A stretch of 19,364 nucleotides of DNA, taken from Candidatus Krumholzibacteriia bacterium. Its GTDB lineage: Bacteria; Krumholzibacteriota; Krumholzibacteriia; LZORAL124-64-63. The notes below the pieces were generated by a model, which was not told the DNA's origin, did no database searches, and saw only the letters and a program-made list of their open reading frames with translations. Below, piece by piece: positions 5,904 through 13,710 of the stretch; position 1 is the first letter of the stretch, and every line of letters starts with the position of its first letter. The DNA lies in assembly GCA_030643455.1 (NCBI GenBank), contig DAOWLV010000009.1:1-19364 (forward strand), given 5' to 3'. The translations under genes were made by a program, and so were the position numbers.

Positions 5904-7865
5904 TCAATGGATCAACATGATGCTGATCTTTTCTTCCCGACCGAGGGTTTCCATGATGAAAATATAAGCCCCCGAAGCCTGGAGCGCGCCGTCCTGACCG
6001 GTGCCGTCCCAGGTGAAATGGTTTTCCCCGGCCACGGCCGTCATGCTGCCCAGGTCCTTCACCCTTCGGCCGAGAATGTCGACGATCCTGGCCGACACGG
6101 TTGCGGCCCCGCCCATGGTGAAACGGATCTCGGTTTCAGCAACGGCCCCATTACCGAAGGGGTTCGGCACCGCGCCAATGATTTTCGGTTTGTTGGACGA
6201 CACGATCACGATGATGGGCCGGTCCGTGGAACCGCCGCCGGATTCGGTGTTGGTGATTTCCAATAGGGACTCATGCCTGCCCACACCCAGATTCACGGCC
6301 GACGCGCCCAGACCAACAATCACCTCGACGGTTCCACCGATGGAAATCGACCCACTCCCCGGAGAGACCGTCAGCCATGAATCAGGAACGGTCGCCGTGA
6401 ACTGGGCCACTCCATCGCCTGTGTTGGTCAGGGTATACACCATCTCTTCTGGATCGAACGCCCCCCCCTGGATCCCGGAGGATTCGAACCCCGTGGACGG
6501 CGTGACCACGAAATTCGAACCCAGCGGATCAATGGTCTCCAAAGTCATCGCGCCCGTCCCCGGAGGAGGGTCGAGCCAATCGCTCAGCCGCGTCTCGCTG
6601 GTTCCGCCCCCCGTCCAGGACACAAAAAACCGGGCATACCAGTCTGGAAGATCGTTGCCGCAGGCAGCCGCACCACCGTGGAGCTGACCGACAACGAAAT
6701 GGTCCTGATCAAACAGGGGAGATCCGGACGAACCCCCTTCGGTCGTCCCCAGGTCCCAGTCCAGGACGCGCAGGTGGGTGCCGTCCCCGGGGTTGGTCAT
6801 GCCCTGGTAGGTGGTAATGGACAGGGGATCGTTTTCGAAGCTGATGCTTTTTTCATCAGTGCTGGGATGGTGGATGGCGACGGCGCTCGTGGGCACGCTG
6901 TCGCTACGATTCCAGCCGGCGTACTTGACGTTGAAGGCGGGATCCGGAGTATTGTCCAACTCCAGCAACGTCACGTCCGAGGTCTCGTATTCTGCCCGCA
7001 AGGTCGATCCGCTCTGGCTGTCGTCGAATGAACCGCCGTCCTGCTGGCCGCAAGTCGGACTCTCATAATTCCAGTACACCACCACCGTGGGCGCCACGTT
7101 TGCCCGGACATTGCAGTGGTAGGCGGTCAGGAAATAGGGCGTACCATCCTCGGCCGTATTGTTGATCATGAACCCGGTACAGAGAATGAACCCATTCCTG
7201 GAAAAGACCCCGACCGTGGCAATCTCATCCCGCCAGGGATCGCCCTCCTCGCAGATGACGTCGATGTTGCAGGACCCTGATTTATCCGAGAGATCTTCCC
7301 CGAAGAACCGGTAGCCCTGCCCGATGGAGGTCAGTTCAAGATCGACCTGCCAGCCCAGGTCCGGATCCACCTCCAGTTCAACCACCACTTCCTCGGCCAA
7401 CAGGACGGAAGTCCACAGTTCCCCGTGATCAGCGTTGTCCGACTCGTCGAAGGCCAGGACCGGACCCCCGCCCGAGGCGGGATAGACCAGCATCCGGGCC
7501 CCATGGGGCAACCAGAACCGGGTGAATCCGAGATTCAGGGAGAGGACGCCCGGACTATTGATCCGAAGCCGCCAGAGGCTCCGGCCGGACGGGAGAGTTT
7601 CCCAGGTACCGGCGTCGTCCGGCGTCAGGGAGACTTCCTCGGGAAAAGCGAACCGGTAGGGCAAACCCTGTTCCTGGCGATCCAGGTCTTCCCGGGCCAG
7701 AAGGTCGCGATCCAGTTCCGGCACCTGGTGCAGAGCCACCTCGGCCAACGGACGCACCGACCACCGCACCGAAGCCGGTTCGGCGTCAGCGCCCAGAAGC
7801 ATTCCAGGGGTCACCATCACGAAAAGGAGAAGGGCAAGGCCCAGAGTGAAAAACCGGTTGTTCAT
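5904..7865 (-). CDS. Secreted lysyl-endopeptidase-like serine protease with BACON and FlgD-type C-terminal domains
   Basis: A 653-residue secreted S1E-type protease, predicted to cut after lysine. N-terminal signal peptide (1-25), a pro-region to about 193, then a catalytic domain that resembles Achromobacter protease I strongly: SGSCNIDVICEEGD, FLTAYHCN, VVVYWNYESPTC, SDVTLLELDN, IHHPSTDEKSIS, TEGGSSGSPLFD, GQLHGG, FVSWTGGG and RLSDWLDP. The triad is His250, Asp297 and Ser380. Six cysteines (199, 205, 229, 251, 272, 402) follow that enzyme's disulfide spacing, and Asp408 aligns with the S1 aspartate that confers lysine specificity. The tryptophan that stacks on the active-site histidine seems replaced (Tyr353). 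A BACON-like beta domain (about 455-545) and a FlgD-like Ig domain (about 562-653, VPNPFG ... SGAYIF) follow. ATG at 7865 overlaps the PAP2 stop as ATGA. Confidence 0.93.
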   Translation of the reverse strand: MNNRFFTLGLALLLFVMVTPGMLLGADAEPASVRWSVRPLAEVALHQVPELDRDLLAREDLDRQEQGLPYRFAFPEEVSLTPDDAGTWETLPSGRSLWRLRINSPGVLSLNLGFTRFWLPHGARMLVYPASGGGPVLAFDESDNADHGELWTSVLLAEEVVVELEVDPDLGWQVDLELTSIGQGYRFFGEDLSDKSGSCNIDVICEEGDPWRDEIATVGVFSRNGFILCTGFMINNTAEDGTPYFLTAYHCNVRANVAPTVVVYWNYESPTCGQQDGGSFDDSQSGSTLRAEYETSDVTLLELDNTPDPAFNVKYAGWNRSDSVPTSAVAIHHPSTDEKSISFENDPLSITTYQGMTNPGDGTHLRVLDWDLGTTEGGSSGSPLFDQDHFVVGQLHGGAAACGNDLPDWYARFFVSWTGGGTSETRLSDWLDPPPGTGAMTLETIDPLGSNFVVTPSTGFESSGIQGGAFDPEEMVYTLTNTGDGVAQFTATVPDSWLTVSPGSGSISIGGTVEVIVGLGASAVNLGVGRHESLLEITNTESGGGSTDRPIIVIVSSNKPKIIGAVPNPFGNGAVAETEIRFTMGGAATVSARIVDILGRRVKDLGSMTAVAGENHFTWDGTGQDGALQASGAYIFIMETLGREEKISIMLIH

Positions 7866-8593
7866 TGTTTCCCTTTCGGAATGTCATCCGTATCGGTCTG
7901 AAGTTCTTTTCCGTGAACCGCTTCCACGGCGTTCCAGGCTATGGACCAACCCAGGATGACCTGGGAAAGGTAATGCTTGCGGTCGTTGATCCTCGACCAA
8001 CCCGTCAAGACCGATCCGAAGCGGGCCGCCCATCTGGTGTTGAGATTCCCCGTCCGCCGGGCCAGGTTCAGCCAGGGAATCGCCGCGATGAAGGCGTGCC
8101 CCGAGGCCGAATTGTCGTCACTCATGGGCCGCCACCGCGGGTTCGGGTTCTCGTCCGAAGGACGGTTGGCCCCCAGTCCCCGCTGCAACGTCCACAGGAC
8201 CGGCAGCCCGACGACCATCGCCTCGAAATTGTTTCGGCCCCAACTGCTGAAGGAACCCGTACGAACCCAAGCATCGACCGCAGCGACCAGGAACCAGTTC
8301 ACGAACCAGAACCTCTCGCCAAAGCGGTTGACGAGGTGGGACGCGGTGTCGGTGCCGGACGATTTGAGGGTCCCGGTGTGGAACTCGTCCACCGCCTCGT
8401 CGACGCCGCTGTAAGCCAACGCCCCCGCGGCGGCAACCGCGCCGCCAAGGCGCAGAAAACTTCGCCGGCTGTAGTTGCGCCGCCAGTGACTCCCCGTTCC
8501 TGTCAACAGGGGGGCCTTGGGACCACCCCGGCGCGAGCGGCCGGGCATCACCAGAAGCGCACAGATCAGGGACAGGCCGATGGCGATCCACAT
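7862..8593 (-). CDS. PAP2 superfamily phosphatase with N-terminal membrane anchor and Tat-like motif
   Basis: A 243-residue member of the PAP2/phosphatidic acid phosphatase fold. Motif 2 is SASGHAF with Ser164-Gly-His166. Motif 3 is SRINDRKHYLSQ, giving Ser200-Arg201 and His207, with Gln211 where the consensus has Asp. Motif 1 is weak: Gln137 replaces the usual Lys ahead of Arg144-Pro145. The two histidines and the arginines needed for phosphoryl transfer remain. The N-terminus has a short membrane helix (MWIAIGLSLICALLVM) and then RRSFLRLGGAVAAAGALAY (43-61), which looks like a twin-arginine signal placed 40 residues inside the protein. Substrate is unknown; a lipid phosphate is the family's usual choice. 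The ribosome site is weak, its start is 32 nt after the preceding gene, and its stop overlaps the protease start (ATGA). Confidence 0.75.
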   Translation of the reverse strand: MWIAIGLSLICALLVMPGRSRRGGPKAPLLTGTGSHWRRNYSRRSFLRLGGAVAAAGALAYSGVDEAVDEFHTGTLKSSGTDTASHLVNRFGERFWFVNWFLVAAVDAWVRTGSFSSWGRNNFEAMVVGLPVLWTLQRGLGANRPSDENPNPRWRPMSDDNSASGHAFIAAIPWLNLARRTGNLNTRWAARFGSVLTGWSRINDRKHYLSQVILGWSIAWNAVEAVHGKELQTDTDDIPKGKQ

Positions 8594-8625
8594 ACCGCGT
8601 CAACCTGCTTCCGGCGTCATGGCGG

Positions 8626-9798
8626 TCATCCCTGTTCCATTTCCCTGACCAGATCGGCCACGGCCACCGCGATGGCTGGCGCACAGGTCAGTCCCGGAGA
8701 TTCAATGCCGACCAGATTGATCAAGCCGCCAAGATCGTCAGTTTCCCTCTGGATCACGAAATCCCTGAAACCCGTCAGCGTCAGTTTGGGACGAAGTCCG
8801 CACATGGCCGGGGTCAGATCATCCATTTCGAGCCAAGGCAAGAACCGCCTGGCATCCTCATAAAACGACGCCTGCCGCCCGGGATCAACCCTGTAGTCCA
8901 GATCGAATACCCCGGCAGATGTGTTGGCGTCCCGGGGATCGTTCTGCATGACCTCGAGATCGGGGCCCAATTTCATCTGGCCCGCCAGATCCAGGCAGAC
9001 ATGAACGCCCAGACTCAGGCCCGAGGAAGGAGGCACCGGGTAGATCAAGCGGCTGATCCGGCCATCGTGGGCATTGTTGACCGAAAAGTAGTTGCCCTTG
9101 GTCAGATGCTGGGTCCAGCCCCGCTCGACGATGTCGATCCCCGCCAAAGCCGCCACCCGGTCCGCCCACAGGCCCGCGGCGTTGATGACGATCCGGCTGG
9201 TATGCCGCCAGCCCTCCCGGCGGCGGTCGCCCGTCGGAGTGATCGTGACTTTCCAGCCGTCCTCGTGGCGGTCAAGGTCCGTGACCCGGGAACCGGTCAG
9301 GACCTGAGCGCCCCGTTCGGCTGCCAACTGGGCGTAGGCGCGTGTGGCACCTTCGGCATCAAAAATGGCGGTCCGGGGTGAATAGAGCCCTGCCATGGCC
9401 CTGACATCGGGCTCCATGGTGATCAATTCCGCCGCGTCGATGAGCCGCAGATCCTTCACCCCATTGGCCTGACCCAGGGCCAGCAAGCGTTCCAGTTCCG
9501 GGATTTCGGCGTCCTGCACCGCGACGATCACCTTGCCGCACTCCCGGTAATCGACTCCAGCCTCGTGGCAGAATTCCTCCAGAAGCCTCCTGCCGGCGAC
9601 GCAGTAGCGGGCCTTCAGGGATCCGGTCGGGTAATACATTCCGCCGTGGGACACCTCGCTGTTGCGGGAGGTGGTCTCCCGCCCCAGTCCGGACTCCATT
9701 TCCAGCAGGACGGTGCTCAACCCCAGCCGGGACACTTCCGCAGCCACGGCGCAGCCCACGATTCCACCTCCGACCACCGTTACATCGAGATCGAACAT
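8626..9798 (-). CDS. lhgO: L-2-hydroxyglutarate oxidase-like FAD-dependent oxidoreductase
   Basis: Predicted to oxidise L-2-hydroxyglutarate to 2-oxoglutarate, with FAD and a membrane or quinone acceptor. The 390-residue protein is a DAO-fold flavoenzyme: GGGIVG (10-15), acidic LLEME end of the second strand, then SRNSEVSHGGMYYPTGSLKA (44-63), which is the family signature for the L-2-hydroxyglutarate dehydrogenase group, followed by CGKVIVA, VINAAGLWADRVA, and the C-terminal GLRPKLTLTG and INLVGIESPGLT. Length is as expected. ATG at 9798 has GAGGAG four bases upstream and follows the thioredoxin gene by 8 nt. Other DAO-type dehydrogenases (glycerol-3-phosphate, sarcosine) share the fold, but the HGGMYYPTGSLKA match favours the hydroxyglutarate group. 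It recycles a product of malate dehydrogenase side activity, by family knowledge. Confidence 0.85.
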   Translation of the reverse strand: MFDLDVTVVGGGIVGCAVAAEVSRLGLSTVLLEMESGLGRETTSRNSEVSHGGMYYPTGSLKARYCVAGRRLLEEFCHEAGVDYRECGKVIVAVQDAEIPELERLLALGQANGVKDLRLIDAAELITMEPDVRAMAGLYSPRTAIFDAEGATRAYAQLAAERGAQVLTGSRVTDLDRHEDGWKVTITPTGDRRREGWRHTSRIVINAAGLWADRVAALAGIDIVERGWTQHLTKGNYFSVNNAHDGRISRLIYPVPPSSGLSLGVHVCLDLAGQMKLGPDLEVMQNDPRDANTSAGVFDLDYRVDPGRQASFYEDARRFLPWLEMDDLTPAMCGLRPKLTLTGFRDFVIQRETDDLGGLINLVGIESPGLTCAPAIAVAVADLVREMEQG

Positions 9799-9806
9799 GG
9801 AACTCC

Positions 9807-10301
9807 TCAGTGGGAATCGTGCTTGCGCAACCAGGTCTTGTAGTCGACTTCTTCGTAGGCCTTGGTGCTGATGTATTCAAGCACCCGCAGGAGTTTTTCC
9901 GGCCCGGCGTATCCTTCGATGCTCGTCAGACCCTTGCCCTGGGAGTCGAGAAACCAGAGGGTCGGCAGGCCGTTCACCGCGTATTTGCGTGCCAGGGAAG
10001 GCAGTTTTTCCGTATCGACCAGCACCGCGACGAAATTATCAGCCATGAAACGGATCACCTTGGGGTCCGTGTACGTTTCCCTTTTCATCTTCTTGCACCA
10101 ACTGCACCAGTGGGCCGTGAAATGAATGAAGACGGGCTTGTCGAAATCCCGCCCCTGGGACAGTCCCTCGTTGTAACCCAACCAGGTGATCGAACGGAGA
10201 TCATCCTTTTCCTTGTCGGCGGCCACTGCAGAAACCGATATCATCAACAAGAGGATCGCCAGGAGGAGGTATCTTCCCTGCCGGGCGGCGATGGTCGTCA
10301 T
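9807..10301 (-). CDS. Exported thioredoxin-like protein (WCSWC)
   Basis: A 164-residue thioredoxin-fold protein with an N-terminal signal or membrane anchor (LLLAILLLMISVSAVAA, 12-28), so it should act outside the cytoplasmic membrane. The redox site is Trp65-Cys66-Ser-Trp-Cys69 (HWCSWCKKM) and the cis-proline is Pro113 (NGLPTLWF). The KPVFIHFTAHWC start and the ETYTDPKVIRFM helix fit the Thioredoxin_7/SoxW-like subgroup of disulfide or cytochrome-maturation helpers. ATG at 10301 is chosen because it overlaps the stop of the preceding pseudouridine synthase as ATGA and leaves a proper signal peptide; the longer frame starting at 10340 would place 13 unlikely residues before it. It may support disulfide formation in the cysteine-rich protease encoded two genes downstream (inference). 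Confidence 0.87.
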   Translation of the reverse strand: MTTIAARQGRYLLLAILLLMISVSAVAADKEKDDLRSITWLGYNEGLSQGRDFDKPVFIHFTAHWCSWCKKMKRETYTDPKVIRFMADNFVAVLVDTEKLPSLARKYAVNGLPTLWFLDSQGKGLTSIEGYAGPEKLLRVLEYISTKAYEEVDYKTWLRKHDSH

Positions 10302-10990
10302 GATGTTCTCTCTTTCTCGGCAAAAACCGGCCAAGGCCAATCTTCCGGCAAGGGCGCGGTCAGGGTCAACGTTTTCCCGCCCACCGGATGGGAAACGGTC
10401 AGATTCAGTGCGTGCAGGGCGATGCGATGATCGGCCAACCGCCGCTGCGAGCCATATTTGACGTCACCCAGCAACGGGTGGCCCGCCAGGGCGAACTGGG
10501 CTCGGATCTGGTGGCGCCTGCCGGTCACCGGCCGGACCTCCACCAGGGACCAACCGCCCTGCGACTCGATCACATTGTAACCCAGCAGGCTTTCCCTGGC
10601 TCCGGGAAAGACCTCCTGTTCAGCCCGCGTCACACCCCGCGAATCCCCCTTGGCGGCCAGCCAGCTGCGCAACTGGTCCCCGCCTGCCGGCGGACGCCCT
10701 TCGACCACGGCCCGGTAGACCTTATCGACGGTTCCGTCCCGGAATTGAACCGACAACCTGCCGGCGGCCTTGCTGGTGGTGGCCAGCAGGACCACGCCCG
10801 AGACGTTGCGGTCCAGGCGGTGAACCAGCCCGAGGTACACATTGCCCGGTTTGGCGTACTTTTGTTTCAGGTACGACCCGGCCACGTCCAACAGGGTTTC
10901 ATCGCCGCTGCGGTCGCCCTGGACCAGCAGACCGGCCGGTTTATACACTGCCAAAAGATGATTGTCCTCGTACAGGACCTCGAGTTTCAT
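10298..10990 (-). CDS. RluA-family RNA pseudouridine synthase
   Basis: Converts uridine to pseudouridine in rRNA or tRNA. The protein is 230 residues from ATG 10990 and contains only the catalytic domain, without an N-terminal S4 domain. The signature LVHRLDRNVSGVVLL contains the catalytic aspartate (HRLD, residue 60). Other motifs: EDNHLLAVYKPAGLLV, YRAVVEGRP, TGRRHQIRAQFALAGHPLLGD and KYGS. The specific RNA site cannot be inferred. An upstream TTG could add one residue, but ATG 10990 has GGGAG six bases ahead. It is the first gene of the seven-gene minus-strand run, and its stop overlaps the thioredoxin start by four bases. Confidence 0.92.
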   Translation of the reverse strand: MKLEVLYEDNHLLAVYKPAGLLVQGDRSGDETLLDVAGSYLKQKYAKPGNVYLGLVHRLDRNVSGVVLLATTSKAAGRLSVQFRDGTVDKVYRAVVEGRPPAGGDQLRSWLAAKGDSRGVTRAEQEVFPGARESLLGYNVIESQGGWSLVEVRPVTGRRHQIRAQFALAGHPLLGDVKYGSQRRLADHRIALHALNLTVSHPVGGKTLTLTAPLPEDWPWPVFAEKERTS

Positions 10991-11023
10991 CAAACAACTC
11001 CCGGTAGAAGATAATTCCCCACT

Positions 11024-11053
11024 ATTCTACTCTGTTGACTGAATAACTGACAA
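11024..11053 (-). promoter_or_regulatory. Promoter of the rluA-to-sqr operon
   Basis: On the minus strand TTGTCA (11053-11048) and TAGAAT (11029-11024) each match the sigma70 consensus at 5/6 positions and are 18 bases apart. Transcription would start near 11017, giving a leader of about 27 nt to ATG 10990. It is the only convincing promoter seen upstream of the seven consecutive minus-strand genes. Confidence 0.5.
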
Positions 11054-11153
11054 GAATCGCCTGAGACCCTATCTTTGCCCGGTACAAAAGCCCACCGACA
11101 TCTACTCTGGCCGCTCTTTCCCCCGAGACAAGCCGCAGCCCCGAGGTGATCCC

Positions 11154-13388
11154 ATGTTCCGACGGATGAAATCCACTACGCCAGTCCTTTTCCTGTCCCT
11201 GGCCGTGCTTCTGACGGGTCTGCTGATGGCTGCCGGCTGCAGCGACTCACAAGAGGATGCCTCCACGACAAAGACGGACCACGCCGGGAAACCCACCCCC
11301 CGGTACAACCGGGAAGCGGTGACCATGGAGAAACTGACCTACCCGGAATCCAAGACCGTCGAACAGAACGACGATTACCACGGCACCCAGGTCGCCGATC
11401 CCTACCGTTGGCTCGAGGACGTGGACTCCGAAGAGACCCACGACTGGGTCCTACGCCAGAACGAGGTCACCTTCGGCTTCCTGGAATCCATTCCTGCCAG
11501 GCAGAAATACGCCGACCGTCTGACGGAAATCTGGGACTACGCCAAATACAGCGCCCCCTTCAAGGAAGGCGGCCGTACCTTTTTCTACAAGAACGACGGT
11601 TTGCAGAACCAGTCGGTGCTCTACGTCCAGGACTCGGCCGACGCGGAACCTCGCGTTCTTCTGGATCCCAACAAGCTGAGCGAGGACGGCACCGTGGCCC
11701 TGGGCGGCGCGAGCATCAGCCGCGACGGGAAATACATGGCCTGGTCCACCAGCGTCAGCGGCTCGGACTGGCACACCTGGTACGTACGTGACATCGCCTC
11801 GGGGGAGGATCTCGAGGACAAGATCGAGTGGAGCAAGTTCAGCGGCGCCGCCTGGGACCATGATACCCGGGGATTCTACTACAGTCGCTACGAAGCTCCC
11901 CGCAAAGGTGAAACCTTCGAAGACGTCAACTACTACCAGAAGCTTTATTACCACCGGCTGAACACCAGCCAGGACGAGGACACCCTCATCTACGATCGGC
12001 CCGACCAGAAGGAATGGGGTTTCGGGGGCGACGTCAGCGAAGACGGGCGCTACCTGGTGATCACCGTCTGGCAGGGCACCAGCCACAACAACCGTCTGTA
12101 CTACAAGGACCTGCGCGACAGGAGCCTGGTCATCCACGAACTGCTGAATGAAAACGACGCCAAGTACACCTTCCTGGGTAACGACGGTCCGGCTTTCTTC
12201 TTCCGCACCAACAAGGACGCGCCGAAGGACCGCATCATCGCCATCGACATCACCCGGCCCGAGCCCGCCCACTGGAAAACCATCATTCCCGAAGGCGCAG
12301 ATCCCATCGACGGGGCCAGGATCCTGGACAACAGTTTCGTGATCAACACCATGCACGACGTGGTCAGCGTGGTGAAAGTCTACGACCTGGACGGCACCTA
12401 CAAGAATGAAATCAGGATGCCCGGCCTGGGAAGCGTCGGCGGTTTCTCCGGTCATCCCGAGGACACGGACACCTACTTCGTGTTCAACAGCTACCTGAAT
12501 CCCAGCGAGATCCATCATTACGATTTCCGCACGCGCAAGAGCACACTCTTCCGCAAGCCGGACATCAACTTCGATTTCACCGGCTATGAGACCGAGCAGG
12601 TCTTCTACAAGAGCAAGGACGGCACCAAGGTGCCGATGTTCATCGTTCACAAAAAGGGCCTGGACCTGGACGGCTCCAACCCGACCATCCTTTACGGTTA
12701 CGGTGGATTCAATGTCTCCCTGAATCCCCGTTTCCGGACCTCGCTGCTGCCCTGGCTCGAGCAGGGCGGCGTCTATGCGGTGGCGAACCTGCGCGGCGGC
12801 GGCGAATACGGTGAACAGTGGCACCAGGACGGCATGCTGGAGAACAAGCAGAATGTCTTCGACGATTTCATCGCCGCGGCGAAATACCTGATCAACGAGG
12901 GTTACACCAACCCGAACAAGCTGGCCGTATCCGGCGCCAGCAATGGCGGCACCCTGGTCGGCGCGGTTGTGAACCAGAGGCCCGAGCTGTTCGGCGCCGC
13001 CCTGCCCGACGTAGGCGTGATGGACATGCTGCGCTTCCAGCACTTCACCATCGGCTGGGCCTGGACCAGCGACTATGGCAGCAGCGAGGATGCCGAGATG
13101 TTCCCCGTTCTGTATGCCTACAGCCCGTACCACAACCTGAAGCCGGGCGTGAAATACCCCGCGGTGATGGTCACCACCGCCGACCACGACGACCGGGTGG
13201 TTCCCGGCCACAGCTTCAAGTACGCGGCCAGGCTGCAGGCCTGCCAGGCGGGCAACCTGCCCACCCTGATCAGGATCCAGACCAAGGCGGGCCATGGTGG
13301 AGGCAAGCCGACCGCCATGCTCATCGAGGAACTGGCCGACACCTACGCGTTTCTGCACAAGGTGCTGGGGTTGGGGGACGATGACTGA
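11154..13388 (+). CDS. Prolyl oligopeptidase (S9A), predicted lipoprotein
   Basis: Cleaves short peptides after proline. The 744-residue protein has a signal segment (VLFLSLAVLLTGLLMAAGC, 11-29) ending in a lipobox-like LMAAGC with Cys29, so it is probably anchored in the periplasm or outer membrane. The N-terminal part matches S9A (YPESKTVEQNDDYHGTQV, DPYRWLED) followed by the seven-bladed propeller, then the hydrolase domain: YGYGGFNVSL, NLRGGGEYGEQWHQ, SGASNGGTLVGA with Ser596, TTADHDDRVVPGHS with Asp679, and AGHGGGKPT with His714. The triad is complete and the length is normal once the lipoprotein tail is counted. ATG at 11154 is preceded by GAGGTGA; ATG at 11166 (MKSTTP) is an alternative. 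It is divergent from the pseudouridine synthase. It fits a protein-scavenging role with the proteases nearby. Confidence 0.94.
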   Translation: MFRRMKSTTPVLFLSLAVLLTGLLMAAGCSDSQEDASTTKTDHAGKPTPRYNREAVTMEKLTYPESKTVEQNDDYHGTQVADPYRWLEDVDSEETHDWVLRQNEVTFGFLESIPARQKYADRLTEIWDYAKYSAPFKEGGRTFFYKNDGLQNQSVLYVQDSADAEPRVLLDPNKLSEDGTVALGGASISRDGKYMAWSTSVSGSDWHTWYVRDIASGEDLEDKIEWSKFSGAAWDHDTRGFYYSRYEAPRKGETFEDVNYYQKLYYHRLNTSQDEDTLIYDRPDQKEWGFGGDVSEDGRYLVITVWQGTSHNNRLYYKDLRDRSLVIHELLNENDAKYTFLGNDGPAFFFRTNKDAPKDRIIAIDITRPEPAHWKTIIPEGADPIDGARILDNSFVINTMHDVVSVVKVYDLDGTYKNEIRMPGLGSVGGFSGHPEDTDTYFVFNSYLNPSEIHHYDFRTRKSTLFRKPDINFDFTGYETEQVFYKSKDGTKVPMFIVHKKGLDLDGSNPTILYGYGGFNVSLNPRFRTSLLPWLEQGGVYAVANLRGGGEYGEQWHQDGMLENKQNVFDDFIAAAKYLINEGYTNPNKLAVSGASNGGTLVGAVVNQRPELFGAALPDVGVMDMLRFQHFTIGWAWTSDYGSSEDAEMFPVLYAYSPYHNLKPGVKYPAVMVTTADHDDRVVPGHSFKYAARLQACQAGNLPTLIRIQTKAGHGGGKPTAMLIEELADTYAFLHKVLGLGDDD

Positions 13389-13548
13389 CGACCAACCACG
13401 GCGAAAGCCGGGATGTGGCTGTTGATATGGGGTTTCCGGCCCGGGTGGGTAGTTTTTTCCGTGTCTGACCCAAGGGAACCAAATATATTGCAGGGTTCAG
13501 GCTGGATCTCATGTTGTTAACTCATTTGTTATCATGAGGTTACTTGTC

Positions 13549-13572
13549 AAAAGTGCCCCCGGGGGCACTTTT
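13549..13572. terminator. Perfect 24-bp palindrome, terminator-like in both directions
   Basis: The arms AAAAGTGCCCCC and GGGGGCACTTTT are exact complements with no spacer; in RNA the central bases would form the loop. A C5/G5 core flanked by A4 and T4 resembles a compact bidirectional intrinsic terminator between the convergent oligopeptidase and secreted-protein genes. The short T run makes it weaker than the one after citrate synthase. Confidence 0.5.
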
Positions 13573-13636
13573 ATGAGCTATTTTATTTGTTTTCAACGTG
13601 TTAATATTTTCCATTGGTCTTAATTTTGTTTTTGAC
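13549..13636 (-). ncRNA. Possible small RNA between promoter and palindromic terminator
   Basis: A transcript starting about seven bases after the -10 box at 13648-13643 would run some 88 nt and end in the palindrome at 13549-13572 with its TTTT tail. No ribosome site precedes the only short frame inside it (ATG at about 13614, MENINTLKTNKIAHKS onward, which would read through the palindrome). It is a promoter-terminator pair only; there is no family recognition. Confidence 0.2.
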
Positions 13637-13642
13637 AATATA

Positions 13643-13670
13643 TTTATAGTCAAACATGGGGTTTTGACAA
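13643..13670 (-). promoter_or_regulatory. Candidate minus-strand promoter inside the palindrome cluster
   Basis: TTGTCA (13670-13665) and TATAAA (13648-13643), each 5/6 to consensus, are 16 bases apart on the minus strand. Both lie inside the two GAC...GTC inverted repeats, which might therefore be operators. AT-rich DNA produces such matches by chance, so support is limited. Confidence 0.3.
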
Positions 13671-13686
13671 CATATTTATTGTCCTC

Positions 13687-13710
13687 AAACGCCCCCCGGG
13701 GGGTGTTTTT
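13687..13710 (+). terminator. Second GC-core hairpin with T tract
   Basis: AAACGCCCCCC (13687-13697) pairs with GGGGGGTGTTT (13698-13708) with a single G-U wobble, and Ts continue to 13710. It strongly resembles the palindrome 115 bp upstream (A-run, C5/6-G5/6 core, T-run) and may be a degenerate copy of the same element. On the plus strand it has the T tail of a terminator; no plus-strand gene needing it was found. Confidence 0.4.

Noticed and set aside
4458..6266. 602-codon open frame on the plus strand
   Set aside because: Antisense to the sulfide:quinone oxidoreductase and the end of the protease; His/Gly/Arg-rich with no motif.
11035..11040. Plus-strand TTGACT as a -35 for the oligopeptidase gene
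   Set aside because: No acceptable -10 box at 16-18 bases downstream; the next AT-rich hexamer is 29 bases away.
11451..13358. 635-codon open frame on the minus strand
   Set aside because: It lies opposite the prolyl oligopeptidase, which has a complete catalytic triad and lipoprotein signal; long antisense frames are expected in GC-rich genes.
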